NCBI RefSeq assembly: GCF_001983935.1
Contig: NZ_CP017641.1
Coordinates: 7,800,001-7,864,000, forward strand
Source: Fuerstiella marisgermanici
Lineage (GTDB): Bacteria > Planctomycetota > Planctomycetia > Planctomycetales > Planctomycetaceae
DNA: 64,000 bases
Direction: 5' to 3'
Shown here: piece by piece, positions 17,800 through 26,762 of the stretch
Position numbering within the stretch: the stretch's first letter is position 1
Layout of the letters: every line of letters begins with the position of its first letter
Notes under the pieces: generated by a model
What the model was told of the DNA's origin: nothing
Database searches by the model: none
Seen by the model: the letters and a program-made list of their open reading frames with translations, nothing else
Made by a program: the position numbers and the translations under genes

Positions 17800-17935
17800 G
17801 ATGGATACAAAGACGTCATCCAGCAGACGCCGCACATCGTCTACAAGACCTCGCTTCTAATCTGGATTTTCCTGGTCCTGCTGCTTGGCCTGCTTGGTGC
17901 GGGGCTGACTGTTGTTCTTGTCCGGTGACGGCGCG

Positions 17936-19489
17936 CTACAGCTCGTCCTGTTCAATTATTTCCCCGCCATCAATTGTCAGCAAAGCACGGATCGTTTTCG
18001 GGGCGATGGTGGCACTAAAGAATCGCGCTGCGCCGTCGCACATGCACGCGTGAAAGCCTTTCGCTGCTTTATCCAGCAGCGGTGAAACTGGATCGTTTTC
18101 AACCAGTTCCACGTCCTCCGGTTTCGTCCACAACACGGTTTGATCGTCGCCCGCTTCGACGACAAGCAGCGTATTGCTGGTGCCATCGTTGATGTCTTGA
18201 AACCGAGTTCCGCCCTCTGGCCGCGCGAAGACGCTGTAGATGGCTTTCTTCCCGCCGGGCAATTCAACTTTTATCAACGGTGCCACCATGCGAGTCTTGC
18301 CCGCTTCGATGTCGGCCTGATTTGTCTGGCTACCTCGGTAAGTAAACGGCATTCGTTTTGCCAGCTTGATGTTGTGAGGGCTGTCCCACGGTTCATCCAG
18401 GCGAAACTCTTTGTACAGCGGATACTCATCCAGATACGGCAGAATCAGCACTCGCCAGCTTAACAGTCGCTTCCCGTCTTTGTTGGCCAGCGCCTGCGGG
18501 GGGAAGGTTCCGTAGGTGTCATAGAAGTTGTGCATCGCCAGACCGATCTGCTTCAGCGAATTCATGGTCGTCATTCGCTGAGCTCGACGCCGAGCGGGAG
18601 ATGCAAGTACCTTCAGGCTATCAATGATTGCCGACGTATCGCCCTCTGATTTGGATTCCAGCGCGACGCTGCTGCCAACGGCCCGCGTTTGCAGCACATC
18701 TGCTTTGTCTTTAATTTCTGAGGTCGTCCAGTCATTCAGCAACTTCGCCACACCGGCTGCAGATTCCTTAGAATTGGTGTTCACTTGCAAACGCATGTTG
18801 GACGGTGGCAGTGTTCCAGACAGAGTCACCGACTTTAATTTCCACAATAGTTCTGCAGCCGTAGTCGCGCGACGACTATCAGCGCCGAAAACCTCCGGCA
18901 GCAATGAGGCCAATGGCAATATGGCCTCGGCCGGCGTTCTTAACGCCACGGCGTGAGGATGTTTAATGTTGTTGACTGTCGCAAGGAATTCCGCGTCCGG
19001 CTCGCCGCTGTGTTCACCCTGGAGACGTGAAATTTCTTCGGGGTCGCCGATTAACACATGTTGCCCGTCGGCAATGGTAGTTCCGCCAGTGGATTCGGCG
19101 ATCGCGTTTAGAATTAGCAACACCGCATCGGCATTCTCCTGGGGCACTGGCACAACCGCCGCCCTCGGCCCGCGACTTAGTTCGGCCAGATCACTGATCC
19201 AGTACACGCGCGTTACGCCGAGTTTGGTCAAACCCTGCTGAGCCGCTTTTGCCTGCTCGATATCGTTAAACGACGGACCGGTTGTCGTCATGAATTTCGC
19301 CAGATCATCCAGGTCGATTTGCGAAAGATCGGCCCACGCGACAACTGCTGTGTCGCTGTCAAGAAAACGTTGCACGGGAGCCGTGTTGCTGGTCACGTCG
19401 GTCTGGCCAAATGCGATCAGCGACGGCAGGGCAACCAACACCATCGCAGCAATGAGACAACGTGAATGTAAACGAGGTTGAGAGTTCAT
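17936..19489 (-). CDS. Secreted protein with C-terminal DUF1559 domain, no pilin helix
   Basis: A 517-residue protein from the ATG at 19489, which places a signal peptide (LIAAMVLVALPSLIAFGQ) at the N-terminus; the longer open frame runs back through a repeat element and is not coding. Residues about 30-295 are unassigned. From about residue 300 it follows the DUF1559 pattern without its pilin helix: [56 protein letters not shown] and the terminal FHACMCDGAARFF. It is downstream of, and likely co-expressed with, another secreted protein and a sigma/anti-sigma pair. Function unknown. Confidence 0.85.
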   Translation of the reverse strand: MNSQPRLHSRCLIAAMVLVALPSLIAFGQTDVTSNTAPVQRFLDSDTAVVAWADLSQIDLDDLAKFMTTTGPSFNDIEQAKAAQQGLTKLGVTRVYWISDLAELSRGPRAAVVPVPQENADAVLLILNAIAESTGGTTIADGQHVLIGDPEEISRLQGEHSGEPDAEFLATVNNIKHPHAVALRTPAEAILPLASLLPEVFGADSRRATTAAELLWKLKSVTLSGTLPPSNMRLQVNTNSKESAAGVAKLLNDWTTSEIKDKADVLQTRAVGSSVALESKSEGDTSAIIDSLKVLASPARRRAQRMTTMNSLKQIGLAMHNFYDTYGTFPPQALANKDGKRLLSWRVLILPYLDEYPLYKEFRLDEPWDSPHNIKLAKRMPFTYRGSQTNQADIEAGKTRMVAPLIKVELPGGKKAIYSVFARPEGGTRFQDINDGTSNTLLVVEAGDDQTVLWTKPEDVELVENDPVSPLLDKAAKGFHACMCDGAARFFSATIAPKTIRALLTIDGGEIIEQDEL

Positions 19490-19548
19490 TTGGCGTGTCC
19501 TAACAGGAGAGAGAACGGTGATTTCTGGGGAGGTTGTCGAGATAAGTC

Positions 19549-19664
19549 GTTTAACCCGCAGGCGAAGGCGCAGGCGTGGCTGGGGCGGCTTCGTGCGTGC
19601 GGAAGCTGAAGACTCATTGACGCCGGCACAAAAAGACGCCTGCGCCTTCGGCTGCGGGTTAAAC
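19549..19664 (+). repeat. Long-hairpin repeat, solo copy
   Basis: A 116-bp inverted repeat. The left arm starts GTTTAACCCGCAGGCGAAGG and the right arm ends CTTCGGCTGCGGGTTAAAC; arms of about 29 bp enclose a ~58-bp spacer rich in GAAGCTGAAG-type sequence. It is the same family as the copies at 58900, 59172, 63501 and 63735. It lies in the 199-bp gap between two minus-strand genes, so a transcript spanning them would fold into a long hairpin just ahead of the downstream gene. Confidence 0.88.
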
Positions 19665-19688
19665 GATCTGTCAGCCACTAAACAATCC

Positions 19689-21248
19689 TTACTCTTCAAA
19701 CCGCACACGTAACACTTGCAGCGGCTTGTAATTGGTCGGACCGGCGGCCGTGAGTGTCACGTGTTTGGTTTCATTGATGTCTTCAAGTTTGTACTCGAAT
19801 GGCTTGCCCGTGTACGCGTCCGGCATGGCAGGCATGGGAGATAGGTCCGCCAGCGATTTCGGAAGCTGGCCGTCGTGCGTCGCGGCGTGCATCCGCAGTG
19901 CCTCCAGCGTCATCAGGCGGTTGTACGCCATTTGAGTTCGCAGTTCGGCTTCTCGAACCTGAGCGCCCGCGGGATACAAAAGCCCTGCAATGATCGCCGC
20001 CATCGACGACATTCGATTTTGTTGGATCCACTGCTGAAACCGGTGGTTCTCCCGTTTCATAACGTCATTGCCAATCGCGACGGGTAGTAGGTATGTTTTT
20101 CCAAGGTCGTCGCCAACTCGCCGAAGTTCCTTCGCTGCATCCATCAGCACGATCTGCAGACCCGGTAGTTTCTTCAGGCGCTCGATAGGGACACCTCTTT
20201 CGATCAGACGTTTGCGAGCACTGTCGACAAAAGTCACGCTGGCGATGGCGAGCGCCACGCGAGCGTCGTCGGCAATAATGCCTGAGACACCGAGTTCGGC
20301 GAGAGCGTCTACCAGGGAAGCCCATTTTTCCCCCGCCTCGGCGTCCGTCCAGGTGTCCGTTTCGGCTTCCGCCAATTGGGGCAGCACTTGAGGGGTGTTG
20401 CGCAACTCCCACATCACCGATTCACGCACGCTAAGTAGCGGTCGAGGAATACTCGCTAAAGCCCAGTACAAATTCGGACAACCCGGCGTGGAGATTGCCT
20501 TCGTGATCTGATCTCGCATCATGTTCTGGATCGCGGTGCCGATAAGCTTCACAATCAGCGACTCACCCTGACCGACAAACTCAGCCAGCCGCAGCCCGTC
20601 CGTGGTGGACGAGAACGCTCCATCAAAATCCTTCTTTGAAAGTTGATAGCGAATCTTCAATACCAGAATACGCGCCAGCGCCCGAGCTTCCTGAATATCT
20701 GCAAGCCGGTAGGTATAGATGTCCGTTCCCTTCAAATCTCGCATGCGATGATCAAAGCCGAAGTCTTCTGACAACGCCATCTGGTGCAGTTCGGAGTAGA
20801 TGTATTCCAGCGACAGGACAACCTTTTCGAGTTCCTGCGCTGTGGGGATTGGCCCATCGCCTTCACCCTCAAGCCATTCACTGGACTGCCACAACGCCGG
20901 TTTCTCGCCCGGAAGCTGAGCAAACATTAATTGAGCTCGCGAAAAGTGCAGCAGGGCTGAACCAGGCTTCAGTTCCCAGCGATAAGGGTAGAAGCGAATT
21001 TTCAGCGCGGGCTCTGGTTCGGCTGCAGGTTGCACCGTGATCACCGGCGGGGCTTCTTCTCTGGTCGCCCGTTTGTTCGTCTTCTGAAGATCTTCGAGCG
21101 TCATCGTCGACCCGAGCGGTTTGACGTCGGCGACAACTGCAACCAGCTGCGGCACGGTCAGCAGGCCCTTGATCCGTGCGACGGTGGTCGATTGCGCCAG
21201 AAGTGGCATCAGGATAACTGGAGTCATCAAAAGTCTGAGATGTCGCAT
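19689..21248 (-). CDS. Hypothetical secreted protein
   Basis: A 519-residue protein from the ATG at 21248, with AAGGGA about nine bases upstream and a signal peptide (LLMTPVILMPLLAQS). The mature part is mostly helical with no transmembrane span. Near its end it has LRTQMAYNRLMTLEALRMHAATHDGQLPKSLADL followed by PDAYTGKPFEYKLE; this motif arrangement (pilin-like residue list, D.YTGKPF.Y) is seen in many secreted planctomycete and verrucomicrobial proteins. No known enzymatic domain. Third gene after the sigma and anti-sigma genes in the same direction. Confidence 0.78.
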   Translation of the reverse strand: MRHLRLLMTPVILMPLLAQSTTVARIKGLLTVPQLVAVVADVKPLGSTMTLEDLQKTNKRATREEAPPVITVQPAAEPEPALKIRFYPYRWELKPGSALLHFSRAQLMFAQLPGEKPALWQSSEWLEGEGDGPIPTAQELEKVVLSLEYIYSELHQMALSEDFGFDHRMRDLKGTDIYTYRLADIQEARALARILVLKIRYQLSKKDFDGAFSSTTDGLRLAEFVGQGESLIVKLIGTAIQNMMRDQITKAISTPGCPNLYWALASIPRPLLSVRESVMWELRNTPQVLPQLAEAETDTWTDAEAGEKWASLVDALAELGVSGIIADDARVALAIASVTFVDSARKRLIERGVPIERLKKLPGLQIVLMDAAKELRRVGDDLGKTYLLPVAIGNDVMKRENHRFQQWIQQNRMSSMAAIIAGLLYPAGAQVREAELRTQMAYNRLMTLEALRMHAATHDGQLPKSLADLSPMPAMPDAYTGKPFEYKLEDINETKHVTLTAAGPTNYKPLQVLRVRFEE

Positions 21249-21364
21249 GGTCTTGTCCCTTTGAATTGCGTTGAGATTGCCAATCGCTGCTTGCTCAGGC
21301 ACGTTTTTCTGAGGCGCATCGGCCCACTGCTCGTCTGCCGTAAGTTCCACTACACCAATGATGC

Positions 21365-21982
21365 CTATAGCAGTTCCAGCACGCGTTGTTCGGTGGCAGG
21401 GAAAGCTCTCATCACCGGATTTTGAGCCGTTGCTTCGTTGGTCGCTGCATGGCGACTATAACCACGTGGGAAGTTCGCGATTCGCTCGTCGCCCCACTGC
21501 TGCCTTGCGGCAACGCTTAGCGGCATTGCCGCAGGCGGAATCACACCCGCTTCCGGCTCGGCCAGCATTCTCTGCCATGGTAGGAACGAAGCCGTCAGTT
21601 CAGGCCAATTGACGATTGCATTTCGCTTGCTTTCGCCAACGGTGACCGGAGGTACGACTGCGATCCCATCTTCCGTGGTCGGCTCAACATTTGCGGCAAC
21701 TGGCATGCGAGACGTTGCATCGACTGAGCGATCCCGCCATGAATTAAACCCCGCCGAGATCACCATGCCACATAAAGTTCCTGTGAGGAGCGTCGATACA
21801 GTGCGCCATCTATGGCTTGAAGCTGACGCGACACGCGACCGCGCGCTGGCTTCCCAGCCGGCCTGATAGAACGTGTCGGTGATGAGTTTGTCACAGTCCG
21901 TCGGTTTCAATTGCAGCAGATGCTGCTCGAATTTTGAGTCAGTGTTTTTCATCAGCTCATTTGTCCAATTGCTACGATTCAT
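21365..21982 (-). CDS. Putative anti-sigma factor, single membrane span
   Basis: A 205-residue protein. About 60 N-terminal residues are predicted cytoplasmic, then one membrane segment (TVSTLLTGTLCGMVISAGF, about residues 61-80), then an exported, proline-containing domain. No zinc-binding ZAS motif is visible. The start codon overlaps the end of the ECF sigma gene by 11 bp, indicating translational coupling. The assignment as anti-sigma factor comes from this position and topology, not from sequence similarity. Confidence 0.6.
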   Translation of the reverse strand: MNRSNWTNELMKNTDSKFEQHLLQLKPTDCDKLITDTFYQAGWEASARSRVASASSHRWRTVSTLLTGTLCGMVISAGFNSWRDRSVDATSRMPVAANVEPTTEDGIAVVPPVTVGESKRNAIVNWPELTASFLPWQRMLAEPEAGVIPPAAMPLSVAARQQWGDERIANFPRGYSRHAATNEATAQNPVMRAFPATEQRVLELL

Positions 21983-22487
21983 TTGTAGTTGCAGCGGTCG
22001 ACATCAATTTTCGAAGCTGACTAATACCGGCTTCGTATCTTCGATGAGCGGTCGCCGCCGACAGGTCGATGGCATCCGCGATTTGCCGGAACGTCATGTC
22101 GTTCCAAAGATGAGCGATCACGATATCGCGAGTTGTATCGTCCAGTTGCTGCAAAGCGATTTGCACATCGTCGGCCGACGGTTGGTCCATGCTGGCGGTG
22201 TCGACGGGTTCCAGCCACTGTGGTCGATCGGCGGCAACTGTCTGTTCGCGCCGCACGCGGCTGCGTTGAGATCGCAGCGCATCGATGGCTGCGTTGCGAA
22301 CGGCGGTCAGCAGCCAGGAAGCTGGTTCTCGCGGTGGAGGTTCCGCCGCCGCCAGCCGGACAAACGCTTCCTGTACGCAGTCGTCGGCTGCTCCATCGAT
22401 GATCGTTCCGCAGCGGCCGCGAGCAATCAGCCGCAGGGCTGCTGCGTGCTGTCGCCACAAAGCAGATAATTCGTCGGAAGACAGCAC
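21972..22487 (-). CDS. ECF-type RNA polymerase sigma factor
   Basis: A 171-residue sigma-70 family protein of ECF size. Region 2 spans residues about 8-75 (DDCVQEAFVRLAAAEPPPRE, then ASWLLTAVRNAAIDALRSQR). Region 4 spans about 108-160 (LQQLDDTTRDIVIAHLWNDM, then FRQIADAIDLSAATAHRRYE with the DNA-recognition helix). It starts with GTG; GGGA lies six bases upstream. It overlaps the putative anti-sigma gene by 11 bp. The two secreted-protein genes downstream may be its targets, which is inference from position. Confidence 0.9.
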   Translation of the reverse strand: MLSSDELSALWRQHAAALRLIARGRCGTIIDGAADDCVQEAFVRLAAAEPPPREPASWLLTAVRNAAIDALRSQRSRVRREQTVAADRPQWLEPVDTASMDQPSADDVQIALQQLDDTTRDIVIAHLWNDMTFRQIADAIDLSAATAHRRYEAGISQLRKLMSTAATTNES

Positions 22488-22589
22488 GTGTGATCCCGGT
22501 TGTTGCCAAACCTGTCGTCGCCATAACTATTGTCCTCTGGTAAGAAGACGTTACGGCCTCGGGTTTGTCTCACGGAATCTGAAGTTGGG

Positions 22590-23201
22590 CTACGATCCGG
22601 GACGATTCAGGTCGAATCGTTCGCGTGTCCGGCAGTAGCTGAGCCCGCCCATGCGTCCCACTGCGTCCAGCTGGTCCGGGTCGACCAGTTCTTTGGCACC
22701 CACGACAGCGTCGTCGATGTGAACGTGGACCACATTGCCGATGACGATGTTCGCTCCGCCTGGGCCATCGCCTATGTTTAGAATCTGCCGAGTCGTGCAT
22801 TCAAACTGAACCGGCGCTTCGCCAACTCGCGGAGCCTTAACTTTGAGACTTGATTTCTGAGTCAGGTTGCAGGCATCGAATTCAGACTCTTCAGACGGCA
22901 CGTCGGCGGCAGATGCGTTCATCTGTTTGGCCAGCGCAAAAGAAACAATGTTTACCACAAAGTCACCAGTCTGTTGGATATTGCGGAGCGTGTCTTTCGG
23001 TTCGCCTTTTCGGTTGTTTGCCGGGCAGAACAACAGCGTGGGCGGCCGGGAACCAACGCCAGTAAAGTAGCTGAACGGAGCCACGTTGGTGACACCGTCT
23101 TCCGAGATCGTCGATACCCAGGCGATTGGCCGAGGCACGATACAGTGGATCATCTGCTGGTAGAAGACCGACGGTCGAACGTCAGCCGGGTCAAAATCCA
23201 T
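22590..23201 (-). CDS. Flavin reductase-like (FMN-binding split barrel) protein
   Basis: A 203-residue protein of the flavin reductase/DIM6-NTAB family, which binds FMN in a split beta-barrel and reduces flavins or acts as a flavoprotein oxidoreductase. Family marks are CIVPRPIAWVSTISEDGVTN near residue 19, APFSYFTGVGSRPPTLLF, and the HVHIDDAVVG segment near residue 160. ATG at 23201 is chosen because the family normally starts a few residues before the PRPIAWVST strand; the open frame extends to 23246 and then overlaps the upstream gene. Physiological partner unknown. Confidence 0.88.
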   Translation of the reverse strand: MDFDPADVRPSVFYQQMIHCIVPRPIAWVSTISEDGVTNVAPFSYFTGVGSRPPTLLFCPANNRKGEPKDTLRNIQQTGDFVVNIVSFALAKQMNASAADVPSEESEFDACNLTQKSSLKVKAPRVGEAPVQFECTTRQILNIGDGPGGANIVIGNVVHVHIDDAVVGAKELVDPDQLDAVGRMGGLSYCRTRERFDLNRPGS

Positions 23202-23232
23202 CGCGAGTTTGCCTTCTGAAGTGGACCGCTTG

Positions 23233-23817
23233 CTACGCCGCGTCATCCATCGGGATGATGCGAGGATTCGGCAGCCGAAGCCCGACCACGTTGCCGTGAG
23301 ATTTCCGCAAGCCGTGAAAGTCGTGCCGCAGGAACAAACGCAGCGACGTTGGTGACTTCATCCGCAGGTATTGTCGTACGAATTCTTCCATCTGTTTGTC
23401 GTAGCTGGCCTGGCTGCCTGTGTGCATGTAACAGGCTCCTTCAAATCGTCGGATGTCTCCGTCGAACGCCGGGCTGATGTGGTACAGCTCGTGGAAGACC
23501 GTGACGAGTTTCTCCATGTACGTCTGGTTTAGAAATCGCGGCAGATAAAACGTTAGGATGTACAGCATCTCATGGCCGTTATGGAATAGCCGCTGCACAG
23601 TCCACGTCTGCCCATCGCGTCGCTGAGTCATCGCGCCGCGTTCGAACCGCATGGGAGTTAGCTTGGCCTGCATACCCCATTCGACTGGCGATCGCGTTTG
23701 AGCAAAAGTGACCGCGACCCGCTTCATGTCGATATGCTCGAACTCGCGATGACGTCGGCACACGTCCTCACAGAGTCGCCGCATTGCGGTACAGAAATCG
23801 AAGAGCTGGCCTGACAA
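23233..23817 (-). CDS. Putative zinc metallopeptidase-like protein
   Basis: About 194 residues from a TTG at 23817, or 183 from an ATG at 23784; neither has a clear Shine-Dalgarno site. The striking feature is VFHELYHISPAFDGD near residue 108: an HExxH zinc-binding motif with acidic residues following, which could complete the metal site. The resemblance is to small putative metallopeptidases of the HELxH type, but I cannot name a family with certainty. There is no signal peptide, so it is probably cytoplasmic. It overlaps or abuts the flavin reductase-like gene and may be co-transcribed with it. Confidence 0.7.
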   Translation of the reverse strand: MSGQLFDFCTAMRRLCEDVCRRHREFEHIDMKRVAVTFAQTRSPVEWGMQAKLTPMRFERGAMTQRRDGQTWTVQRLFHNGHEMLYILTFYLPRFLNQTYMEKLVTVFHELYHISPAFDGDIRRFEGACYMHTGSQASYDKQMEEFVRQYLRMKSPTSLRLFLRHDFHGLRKSHGNVVGLRLPNPRIIPMDDAA

Positions 23818-23930
23818 AATCGTAGTTCACCCGAAAGCACGGAACCCGCGGACGCGGGAAAAGTGGCAGTGCCCATTTCTGGACGACAGGAAAGGCTAGG
23901 CTTTTCTTCAGATCGCGCCAATATCATCCC

Positions 23931-23966
23931 ACCAACGAAAACAGGCCACCGGGTAGGTGGCCTGTT
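23931..23966 (-). terminator. Terminator at the end of the ribosomal protein cluster
   Basis: Perfect 11-bp stem (AACAGGCCACC / GGTGGCCTGTT) with a 5-nt loop; on the minus strand the stem is followed by TTTTCGTT. It lies 30 bp after the rplQ stop and closes the long minus-strand translation cluster. Confidence 0.85.
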
Positions 23967-23995
23967 GACTTAGTCTCTGGATTGTCTTCCGCCGA

Positions 23996-24631
23996 CTATT
24001 CTTCGGTCTTCTCCGCACTTGCTTCAGACTCGGCAGGTTCGCTGGTCTCAGCAACGGGAGTTGGCTCGTCTTCTACGACAGGAGCCGCTCGCTTAGCGGA
24101 CTTCACGCGATCTCGTTCACCAACGAACTCGATCAAAGCCTGAGCCCCTGCGTCTCCCAGTCGGACATTTGGCAATTTGACAATTCGAGTGTATCCACCC
24201 GGACGGTCCGCAAATCGTTCTGCCAACTCATCAAACAAAATGGAGACAGCGTCCTTGTCGCGTAGCATTGAGAACGCTCGGCGTCGCAGTGCGACGGCAG
24301 GAGCAATCTGCTGAGACCACTGCTGCCACTTGTCGGAACTACGCCATGTCTTCCATTCGTCCGTGCCTTTTTCGGCATCGCTTTCGAATTCAGCGGCTGC
24401 AGATTCGTGCGCTGCCGCACTTCGCGCCAGCGTGACGAGCTTTTCTACGAACGGACGCAATTCCTTAGCTTTAGGGACGGTCGTCACGATACGTCCCGCA
24501 ACTTTTGGTCGTTGCGGATCGTCTTCGTCGATTCGTACAGTTTTGATCAGGCTGGCAGCCATGTTGCGAAACATCGCTTTTCGATGCGATGCATTTCGAC
24601 CCAGCTTTCGGCCACTAACTCGGTGTCGCAT
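23996..24631 (-). CDS. rplQ: 50S ribosomal protein L17, C-terminally extended
   Basis: A 211-residue L17, the component of the large subunit at the tunnel exit region. The conserved core is [20 protein letters not shown] at the N-terminus, [10 protein letters not shown], and [24 protein letters not shown] near residue 155. Two expansions make it far longer than the usual 115-130 residues: an insertion of about 35 residues rich in Ala/Glu after the first helix block (around 75-115), and a terminal Glu/Ala/Pro-rich tail of about 35 residues. It follows rpoA as in most bacteria and is the last gene of the cluster. Confidence 0.93.
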   Translation of the reverse strand: MRHRVSGRKLGRNASHRKAMFRNMAASLIKTVRIDEDDPQRPKVAGRIVTTVPKAKELRPFVEKLVTLARSAAAHESAAAEFESDAEKGTDEWKTWRSSDKWQQWSQQIAPAVALRRRAFSMLRDKDAVSILFDELAERFADRPGGYTRIVKLPNVRLGDAGAQALIEFVGERDRVKSAKRAAPVVEDEPTPVAETSEPAESEASAEKTEE

Positions 24632-24716
24632 GGCGACAGCTCTCTACTTCAGGTTTCGAAGAAACAGTAACTACTTAAACTCATGTTCTAACTAAGGAGC
24701 AGCATCCAAACAGCGA

Positions 24717-25730
24717 TTAGCCACCCGGTTGCTGGTTTGGCAATCGCATGCCGAGACGCAAATCGATCTCACCGAGTCGTTCGCGAACTTCGTCCAGTGT
24801 GGTTTCGCCGAAATTGCGAACCTGCAACAACTCGTCTTCTGAACGAACGACCAAGTCGCGAACAGTGTTGATTCCGACGGACTCAAGGCAGTTTGTCGCC
24901 CGGACAGACAGATTCAATTCTGCGAGACTTTTGTTTAGCTTCTCTTCCAGTTCCATATCAACTGGCGAGTAGCCGGTTGATTCCATCATGCCCTTCAGGC
25001 CACCTTCCGGAGCGGATTCTGGACCAGGCTCGCGATAGGTGATGAAACAGTTGAGATGCTTACGCAGGATCTTGGCGGCTTCCACCAGCGCCATTGCTGG
25101 TGATACCGTTCCGTTAGTCCAAATTTCGAGGTTCAACTTATCGTAGTTGGTTCGCTGCCCGACGCGAGTCTCTTCAATTTCATGACGGACTCGCACGATG
25201 GGCGAAAATGCCGCATCCAGTGGAATTACGCCGACTTCCGGGTCGCTGTGATAATGCTCGCTTGCTGGTACGTACCCGCGACCATTCTCAACTGTCATTT
25301 CGATGTTGAACGGGACATCGTCGGTCATCGTTGCGAGGACCAGATCTTTATTGATGACTTCAATCTGGTCATCGCAGATCACGTCCGCTCCTGTGACAAC
25401 GCCGCGTGTGTTCTTTTCAATACGAACCGTCTTGACGGACGCACTGTGGTTCTTCAGAACAAGTGACTTCAGGTTCAGGCAGATGTCCGTGATGTCTTCG
25501 ACGACGCCGGGGATTGTCGTAAACTCGTGCTGAACGCCTTGCACGCGTACTTTTGTGATCGCAGCACCTTCGAGGCTGGACAGCAGGATTCTGCGGAGGC
25601 TGTTGCCGACCGTAGACCCGAAGCCACGTTCAAAGGGTTCCGCGATAAACTTACCGTAATACGCGGTCAGAGTGTCGCGTACAGGGAAAACTCGACTTGG
25701 GAGCTCCAAACCACGCCATCGAATTCGCAT
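24717..25730 (-). CDS. rpoA: DNA-directed RNA polymerase subunit alpha
   Basis: A 337-residue alpha subunit. The N-terminal assembly domain shows [20 protein letters not shown] then [14 protein letters not shown], and [21 protein letters not shown]. The C-terminal domain (from about residue 262) has [20 protein letters not shown]-type sequence and [19 protein letters not shown], the part that contacts UP elements and activators. Normal length and position between rpsK and rplQ. Confidence 0.97.
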   Translation of the reverse strand: MRIRWRGLELPSRVFPVRDTLTAYYGKFIAEPFERGFGSTVGNSLRRILLSSLEGAAITKVRVQGVQHEFTTIPGVVEDITDICLNLKSLVLKNHSASVKTVRIEKNTRGVVTGADVICDDQIEVINKDLVLATMTDDVPFNIEMTVENGRGYVPASEHYHSDPEVGVIPLDAAFSPIVRVRHEIEETRVGQRTNYDKLNLEIWTNGTVSPAMALVEAAKILRKHLNCFITYREPGPESAPEGGLKGMMESTGYSPVDMELEEKLNKSLAELNLSVRATNCLESVGINTVRDLVVRSEDELLQVRNFGETTLDEVRERLGEIDLRLGMRLPNQQPGG

Positions 25731-25796
25731 TGTCTTCTCTCTCCGGTACTCAGGGCTAACTCAAAGCAGACTTCTAAAACACACCAACGCAGCAGA

Positions 25797-26180
25797 TCAA
25801 ACGCGGCGCTTTTTAGGTGGACGACAGCCGTTGTGCGGCAGCGGAGTCACATCTTCGATGGAACGTACAGTAATGCCGGAAGACTGAAGACCAGTGATCG
25901 CACTTTCACGACCTGAGCCTGGGCCTTTCACGCGAATTTCAATTTCTTTCACACCGAACTTCGCAGCTCGCTCAGCAACCGTCTCAGATGCCCGTTGAGC
26001 CGCAAACGGCGTGCTTTTTCTGCTACCCTTGAAGCCCACAGTACCGGCGGTTGCCCAACAAAGCACATCGCCGTTAATGTCAGTCATTGTCACAATCGTG
26101 TTGTTGAATGTCGCCTTAATAAATGCAACACCCTTCGTCACGTTACGACGAACTCTTTTTTTAGTCTTACCCTTAGCCAC
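25797..26180 (-). CDS. rpsK: 30S ribosomal protein S11
   Basis: A 127-residue S11 of the small-subunit platform. Conserved features are [36 protein letters not shown], and the C-terminal [24 protein letters not shown] start. It lies between rpsM and rpoA. Confidence 0.97.
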   Translation of the reverse strand: MAKGKTKKRVRRNVTKGVAFIKATFNNTIVTMTDINGDVLCWATAGTVGFKGSRKSTPFAAQRASETVAERAAKFGVKEIEIRVKGPGSGRESAITGLQSSGITVRSIEDVTPLPHNGCRPPKKRRV

Positions 26181-26243
26181 GCGTATCGCCTCAAACTACA
26201 TACAAAGAATGATCCAGACTCAACAATCTCAAGCACCTGATGT

Positions 26244-26630
26244 TTAGTGCTTCATATCCTTCACACCCTTCTTACCAGCAACTGTCTTCTTACGACCCTT
26301 CCTTGTACGGGCATTAGTTTTCGTCCGCTGACCGCGAACTGGCAGCCCACGGCGATGTCGCAGTCCGCGGTAACACTGAATTTCACGCAACCGGCCAATG
26401 TCCTGCTGGACTTTTCGCCGTAGCGGACCTTCCACCGTGTAGTTTTTGTCGAGGTGGTTGGTGATCCGGCTGACGTCGTCTTCGGAAAGATCGCTGGCAC
26501 GTGTCTGAGGATCGATCCCCAGTTCGTAGCAGATATTGACAGCCAACACGCGGCCCACACCAAAAAGGTAGGTCAACGCAATGTACGTTGGCTTGTTGTT
26601 CGGGATGTCCACACCGAGAACACGAGGCAT
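26244..26630 (-). CDS. rpsM: 30S ribosomal protein S13
   Basis: A 128-residue S13 of the small-subunit head, which contacts the P-site tRNA and L5. It shows MPRVLGVDIPNNKPTYIALT, the YLFGVGR turn, and the C-terminal CYRGLRHRRGLPVRGQRTK followed by a basic KKTVAGKK tail. Located between rpmJ and rpsK as in the usual alpha operon. Confidence 0.97.
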   Translation of the reverse strand: MPRVLGVDIPNNKPTYIALTYLFGVGRVLAVNICYELGIDPQTRASDLSEDDVSRITNHLDKNYTVEGPLRRKVQQDIGRLREIQCYRGLRHRRGLPVRGQRTKTNARTRKGRKKTVAGKKGVKDMKH

Positions 26631-26762
26631 CGAAACTCACTCCAAAGAGGCGACTGCCTCAGAAAACTTGAGTTGTCTGGCCTTTCGGCTCTCACAGCAA
26701 CTCAAAAATTTTGACTCAACTACGACATCTTCTTATGAATATGCGTAGGCTTAACCGATCAA

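Larger units (their letters stand above)
16035..17928 (+). pseudogene. Small membrane-protein gene split by an ISL3 element
   Basis: The 5' part (16035-16496, 154 codons) encodes an N-terminal YNPFQAPQS motif common in planctomycete proteins and three hydrophobic segments. It breaks after the codon series for AKGRMVFS. The 3' part resumes at 17800 (DGYKDVIQQTPHIVYKTS, then a terminal membrane helix LIWIFLVLLLGLLGAGLTVV) and stops at 17928. Removing the IS plus one copy of its 8-bp duplication restores one uninterrupted frame of 196 codons, with no other lesion. In the present form the frame reads into the IS and ends at 16562 with about 22 foreign residues and without the last helix. Function unknown; disruption is evident. 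Confidence 0.9.

Noticed and set aside
19490-19708. N-terminal extension of the DUF1559 protein through the long hairpin
   Set aside because: The added residues are translated repeat sequence (low-complexity Arg/Leu), and a good signal peptide begins at the ATG at 19489.
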